Assembly (NCBI GenBank): GCA_003024985.2
Contig: PXIH01S0005609.1
Length of the DNA stretch: 13,645 bases
From: Euperipatoides rowelli
Taxonomy: Eukaryota; Onychophora; Udeonychophora; Euonychophora; Peripatopsidae
Strand: one strand, 5' to 3'
This document shows, piece after piece, positions 10,712 through 13,645 of the stretch. Positions within the stretch are counted from its first letter, which is position 1. Every line of letters starts with the position of its first letter. Position numbers and translations under genes: made by a program. The notes beneath the pieces are model-generated. The model made no database searches and had not been told where the DNA came from. It saw nothing but the letters and a program-made list of their open reading frames with translations.

Positions 10712-10851
10712 TGCCACTAATTTTTGGTTTGATTGGTAGCTATTTTGGCTACTATTTTTGGTGCGAAGGGCGACTATTTTTGGTTCAATAGGCAACTATT
10801 TTGGCTACTATTTTTGATCATTGGGGATACTAAAGCGACTATTTTCTTGGG
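10712..10851. repeat. Cluster of subterminal repeats at right end of hAT-like element
   Basis: Variants of (C/G/A)ACTATTTTTGG occur at about 10750, 10771, 10793, 10805 and 10836, often preceded by GGC. Related copies (GGCGACTATTTTT, TGCGACTATGG) lie just inside the left end at 8680-8710, in the same orientation rather than inverted. hAT transposases are known to bind short repeats near element ends, so these are probably transposase-binding units. Read on the - strand the repeats also give a chance open frame. Confidence 0.65.
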
Positions 10852-11056
10852 AACAGTTGAGTGGCAGCCCTGCAATATATAACAGAAATAAAAATACAGT
10901 AGAAATTTTAAATTGTCATGAAATACGCATATACACTGATATTTATAATAATTATTTTTGTTGCTGTGAATTCCATATTGCTTGAGTTTCACCACCATTT
11001 AATAATTTTTTTTTTTATAATTCATAGTAGCATACATAAATATAATAGGCCATATA

Positions 11057-11079
11057 AGGGGGGGGAGAGAGAGAGGGGA
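11057..11079. repeat. Low-complexity G and GA run
   Basis: A run of G passes into GAGAGAGAGAGGGG. It is simple-sequence DNA with no other signal around it. Confidence 0.75.
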
Positions 11080-11434
11080 CTTTTTCTGCTTAAATTTTTT
11101 TTATTTTTATGCCAATAAAAATTGCCTTGCACTTACAGAAATTAGACATATTTCATTGGAATGGAGAAAGGAAACGGGGCCTCCACAAAGATCCCTTACT
11201 CCTATAGACATCACACAACCTGACATTCATTCCCAATTCAGGGAATTTGATGAATGAAAAAAAAAATGACTCCTCACTATTGAATAAAGATGTACTGTAT
11301 CTTCTAACTTAAACATTTCTTTTTTTGTAATCTACATGTTTCAGGCTATTTATCCCATTTGTAATCATCATCTCTTATTTAATCACCAGTTATGGGATAT
11401 TATTATTTTACTTATGCATAATTTTGTTTTAATT

Positions 11435-11514
11435 TTTTTTTTAAGAGAAAGGTTATAATCTTGGGGCTTTAGTATTTTTTTTAAGAGAAAGGTTATAATC
11501 TTGGGGCTTTAGTA
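11435..11514 (+). repeat. Perfect tandem duplication of a 40-bp unit
   Basis: Two abutting, identical 40-base units (11435-11474 and 11475-11514) each run from a T-stretch through AAGAGAAAGGTTATAATC to GGGGCTTTAGTA. With no mismatch between them the duplication must be young, or it is an assembly artefact. It lies about 285 bases before UQCRB exon 2, upstream of the acceptor tract. Confidence 0.95.
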
Positions 11515-11799
11515 CAGCCCAAGCAAAAGACTAGGCTACAGTATCTTACTTTGCCTCATAAAAAGAGCCTGCCCTTATTTTGATAGACTAATTTTCCTTA
11601 CAAAAGGGTTCAATTTTGTGCACCTTATTGTAGGCTACTACCTGGACCCCAAATCTAGGTTGGGTTCATCCAGCTATTTATTTAAATTTATTACTGTAAT
11701 TTGATTTATTAAGGATAATAATGTTTTAGAGAAGAATATTTACTTTGAAAAGCTACGACCGAAAATCCACTATAATTAACTGTTCTTGTTTCTTTACAG

Positions 11800-11859
11800 G
11801 TACTTTTAAAGCTTACGTGGGTCGCTGGGTATATAATGCATCTGGTTTCAATAAATATG
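11800..11859 (+). CDS. UQCRB: UQCRB exon 2: complex III subunit 7
   Basis: This 60-bp exon has an acceptor TTTCTTTACAG and a consensus donor GTGAGT at 11860. In the frame set by exon 1 it encodes GTFKAYVG and then RWVYNASGFNKY, finishing on the first base of a Gly codon. The W-x-Y-N-A-(A/S)-G-F-N-K-x-G block is the N-terminal signature of UQCRB/QCR7 (animal proteins read close to KWYYNAAGFNKLG), so the family call is strong. The next family residues, LMRDD and the acidic and helical body of about 80 residues, are not found downstream in this window and must lie in later exons. Both exon borders are phase 1. No mitochondrial presequence is expected for this subunit. Confidence 0.92.
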
Positions 11860-12060
11860 GTGAGTTTTATTTAAAAAAAAAAATTAAAAACAATTGTAAT
11901 CTAATTATTTCTAATTATTGATCATCCTATATGGTGTTGCCTGGGGAAATTTAATATTTCATACATATCAAATTGGGAAATGACAGCTTTGTTTTCTTAC
12001 AAGTTATGATCTTGGGTGCTGTAAAATGTGGATATTCTGTGTATGTTGATATGTCTTTGC

Positions 12061-12363
12061 TTAGTGAAATGGTACAATCTTTAGTCTGTTACACCAGGAT
12101 TTGATTTCCTGATATGGTCTGGCAGTTTGTTTTGACAGTCCCATGAAAGTTGAAATCTTGAAACATGGTAGTTCCATATTGAGTTTGGATTTAGTTGTTT
12201 CACGAGAATTTATTGGGGGAAAGGACTCTTCAAACAATGTGGGAATATTCCCTATCCTATATCCTATCCCCTTGAAATTTTGATCCAAACAAACTTCAAC
12301 CTTCCTCTTGATGAAATGGGAGGCAATGCAAAATTTAGTTGTCCGAATACATAAAGCAACAAA
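12061..12363 (-). other. 100-codon stop-free frame, unidentified
   Basis: On the - strand an open frame of about 100 codons ends at a TAA (12063-12061). It opens just after a TGA and has no ATG near its start. The first Met is past the middle, so if real it would be an internal exon or a transposon fragment. Residues include ICIASHF-like and IGNIPTLFEESFPPINS stretches, with a rather balanced composition for such AT-rich DNA. I recognise no domain. It may simply be a chance frame in a slightly GC-richer patch. Confidence 0.2.
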
Positions 12364-12790
12364 TCAATCTTTTTAATTTTTTTTCATATTAGGACTTAGC
12401 GGATATACACATTCTTCACCTGGACCTTCCACTAATTAAGCCATCTTATTTAGGGATGTTTGCATTTCTATATGCATCTGTGCAATATATGCATATGTTA
12501 GATATATACCAGAACTGTCATAATGTTAGAAAAGAGATTATAAAATAGGCTAGAAATAAATTTCGGATTTTTTTTCCGGTTTGATAGTATTATCTTCAAG
12601 TATGCCAAATCTCGACCACCTTTTTTTATCTTGAAGTGGATTAAAACTTCCTTATGTACGCATGTACAAACCTTGTGCTTTAGACGCATTATAGTAGTCA
12701 TTCTACTGTATAAGTATCAAAGCATTGCGATACTTTTTATTTAACATTTCTAATTATATTGATGTTAAAGTATCAAATGGCAACGCATTA

Positions 12791-13161
12791 CAGTGGCGGT
12801 CTACATATCCCCCTCCCCCCTCTGCAGGAAAATTAAATAGCCTTTTGACAAAATTTGATTTGATAAGCTTTTTTTTTTTGTTGTTGTCTGGAAGTTTTGG
12901 TCAATCACCTTGACAAAAAAAATATATATTTTACACCTAATTACGATGATATCTGGTGTGTTTTTTGTCAGCAGACAGTAGCAGCAAAAAAAAAAAAACA
13001 ACATATATCACCGTAATCAGGTCTAAAAATAAATATATATTTTATTTGCCATTGGGATTGATGAACATTAAAACAAAACTTCCAGACAACCAGAAATTTT
13101 TTTTGGCTGGGTTCCCTGGTGGTTCATTGCAGGGTTTTGTTCCCCTATAGATCCGCCCCAG
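12791..13161. mobile_element. 371-bp foldback MITE with imperfect 8-bp target-site duplication
   Basis: The left end is CAGTGGCGG-TCTA and the right end is TAGATCCGCCCCAG, imperfect inverted repeats of a hAT-like type. Flanking octamers ACGCATTA (12783-12790) and ACTCGTTA (13162-13169) agree at 6 of 8 positions, fitting an aged 8-bp duplication. The interior folds back on itself. GTTGTCTGGAAGTTTTG (12883-12899) is perfectly complementary to 13074-13090. ACCTAATTACGATGATAT (12935-12952) pairs with 13005-13022 at 16 of 18 positions. The hairpin centre is near 12975. No transposase is encoded, and the small frames inside are by-products. Confidence 0.8.
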
Positions 13162-13528
13162 ACTCGTTATAAAACATAAAAATGTTGGTTAATGTTACTG
13201 CATTTTTTGAATTCATTGCACATTTCTGTTTACTTTGGTTGTAGGCTATACAGTATTTTGTTTCAAATTTTGGAAGCATATAGCTGATACTGTACATTTA
13301 AGCGGTCTGAAATTTTAAGAACATTTTTATGGTACTGTAGATGACAATCTGGTGTACAAAGTGGCAATTGGATTACTAAATTTGTAGACCTAAAAAAACA
13401 AACTCTAGCTGTAGCTATAATGGCCAAAAAGTGGACGGCCTAACTCACATTTTTACCGTAATTTTTAACATCTGTGCATGTAGTTTCCTCATTATGGAAA
13501 TCGATCAAAAATAATTATTTCACTTCTA

Positions 13529-13645
13529 GATTATCATAGGATTGTGGCAGAGTGGATTTCACACGTAGTTGGAGTTAGGGTTAGGGTAAGGTTAGGATTG
13601 TTGATTATCATAGGGTTGGGGCATAGTGGATTTCACACGTAGTTG
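13529..13645 (+). repeat. 74-bp minisatellite with telomere-like TTAGGG units
   Basis: A unit starting GATTATCATAGG repeats at 13529 and 13603, a period of 74 bases. The second copy is cut by the window edge. Over the 43 shared bases the copies differ at three positions. Each full unit ends with a telomere-like tract: two exact TTAGGG copies (13575-13586) followed by TAAGG and TTAGG variants. The array probably continues to the right, still within UQCRB intron 2. Confidence 0.85.

Larger units (their letters stand above)
8657..10872. mobile_element. 2.2-kb degraded or non-autonomous hAT-like element
   Basis: The ends are CAGGGCTGACAC (8657-8668) and GTGGCAGCCCTG (10861-10872). They are inverted repeats that pair at 11 of 12 positions and begin with the hAT-style CAGGGCTG. 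Flanking octamers CACACTAT and CAATATAT agree at 5 of 8 positions, which would be a worn 8-bp target-site duplication at best. Inside, G(C/T)TACTG(C/T)TCCTT recurs at 9015, 9108 and 9773, and GGCGACTATTTTT-type units lie near both ends. No transposase frame survives. A stem-loop (9602-9636) sits near the middle. Nested insertions cannot be excluded. Confidence 0.6.
4278..11799 (+). other. UQCRB: UQCRB intron 1, 7.5 kb, transposon-rich
   Basis: This phase-1 intron runs from GTTAGT at 4278 to TTTCTTTACAG ending at 11799, with a pyrimidine-rich acceptor tract. Much of it is transposon material, listed separately: a - strand zinc-finger transposase fragment, two inverted-repeat elements, a repeated palindromic motif and a 40-bp tandem duplication. 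The stretches at 4360-5030, 5810-6280, 6980-8500 and 10880-11430 are AT-rich with no gene I can support, apart from a possible cassette exon at 7337-7390. Confidence 0.7.
11860..13645 (+). other. UQCRB: UQCRB intron 2, 5' part
   Basis: The intron starts at GTGAGT and does not reach a convincing family-matching acceptor before the window ends. It contains a 100-codon open frame on the - strand, a foldback MITE and the start of a minisatellite, each listed separately. The stretches 12440-12780 and 13170-13528 are AT-rich with nothing I can support. Confidence 0.7.

Noticed and set aside
10774-10998. 74-codon - strand frame
   Set aside because: It is largely a translation of the subterminal repeats and right terminus of the hAT-like element.
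12393-12439. Good acceptor (long T tract, CATATTAG) followed by a short frame that starts Gly-Leu in phase with UQCRB exon 2
   Set aside because: After Gly-Leu the residues (S-G-Y-T-H-S) do not match the family's M-R-D-D, and a stop comes after 15 residues. It could at most be a cryptic terminal exon, so I did not call it exon 3.
12725-13150. Several 60-70 codon frames on both strands
   Set aside because: They are by-products of the foldback MITE and its homopolymer runs.
13338-13387. Acceptor-like ACTGTAG before a frame reading D-D-N-L-V-Y
   Set aside because: It vaguely recalls the R-D-D-x-L-Y of UQCRB, but the spacing is wrong, Leu-Met-Arg is missing and a stop follows within 16 codons.
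1-13645. CRISPR arrays, bacterial operons, rRNA and tRNA genes
   Set aside because: I found no spaced direct-repeat array, no ribosome binding sites, no rRNA-like conserved blocks and no cloverleaf with a matching A and B box. The sequence is plainly animal nuclear DNA.

Overview
This window is animal nuclear DNA. It is AT-rich (roughly 30% GC by eye), has spliced exons with GT/AG borders, and is crowded with worn-down eukaryotic transposons. There are no operons, ribosome binding sites or long bacterial-type reading frames. A TTAGGG-bearing minisatellite, several hAT-like DNA transposons, a Ty3/Gypsy integrase relic and the scattered word TAGGC(C)TA suggest a marine invertebrate or other non-insect animal. 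I cannot name the species or phylum from the sequence.

The one host gene I can support is the 5' part of UQCRB (QCR7 in yeast), the 14-kDa subunit of mitochondrial complex III, on the + strand. Exon 1 (coding 4241-4277) starts at an ATG with a good context and ends in phase 1 at a GT donor. Exon 2 (11800-11859) has a clear acceptor and a GTGAGT donor and encodes the family signature ending in NASGFNKYG. The two exons join in frame. They are separated by a 7.5-kb intron, and the rest of the gene, including the expected LMRDD exon, lies beyond the right edge.

Layout: 1-2130 is gene-poor AT-rich DNA. 2130-2780 is a decayed Ty3/Gypsy integrase on the - strand. 2780-4240 is intergenic and leads into the UQCRB promoter, possibly with a divergent first exon at 3901-3926. 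Intron 1 holds a BED-like zinc-finger transposase fragment on the - strand (5033-5437), a 438-bp inverted-repeat element (6290-6727), a repeated palindromic motif (6902 and 8502), a possible cassette exon (7337-7390), a 2.2-kb degraded hAT-like element (8657-10872) and a perfect 40-bp tandem duplication (11435-11514). Intron 2 holds an unexplained 100-codon open frame on the - strand (12061-12363) and a 371-bp foldback MITE with an imperfect 8-bp target-site duplication (12791-13161). It ends in a 74-bp minisatellite with telomere-like units that runs off the window.

Most of the sequence is transposon debris around one housekeeping gene. I found no gene cluster and no convincing new multi-gene system. 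The most distinctive signals are the hairpin-forming elements inside the introns, the possible alternative exon, and the strong excess of TAGGCTA/TAGGCCTA words.
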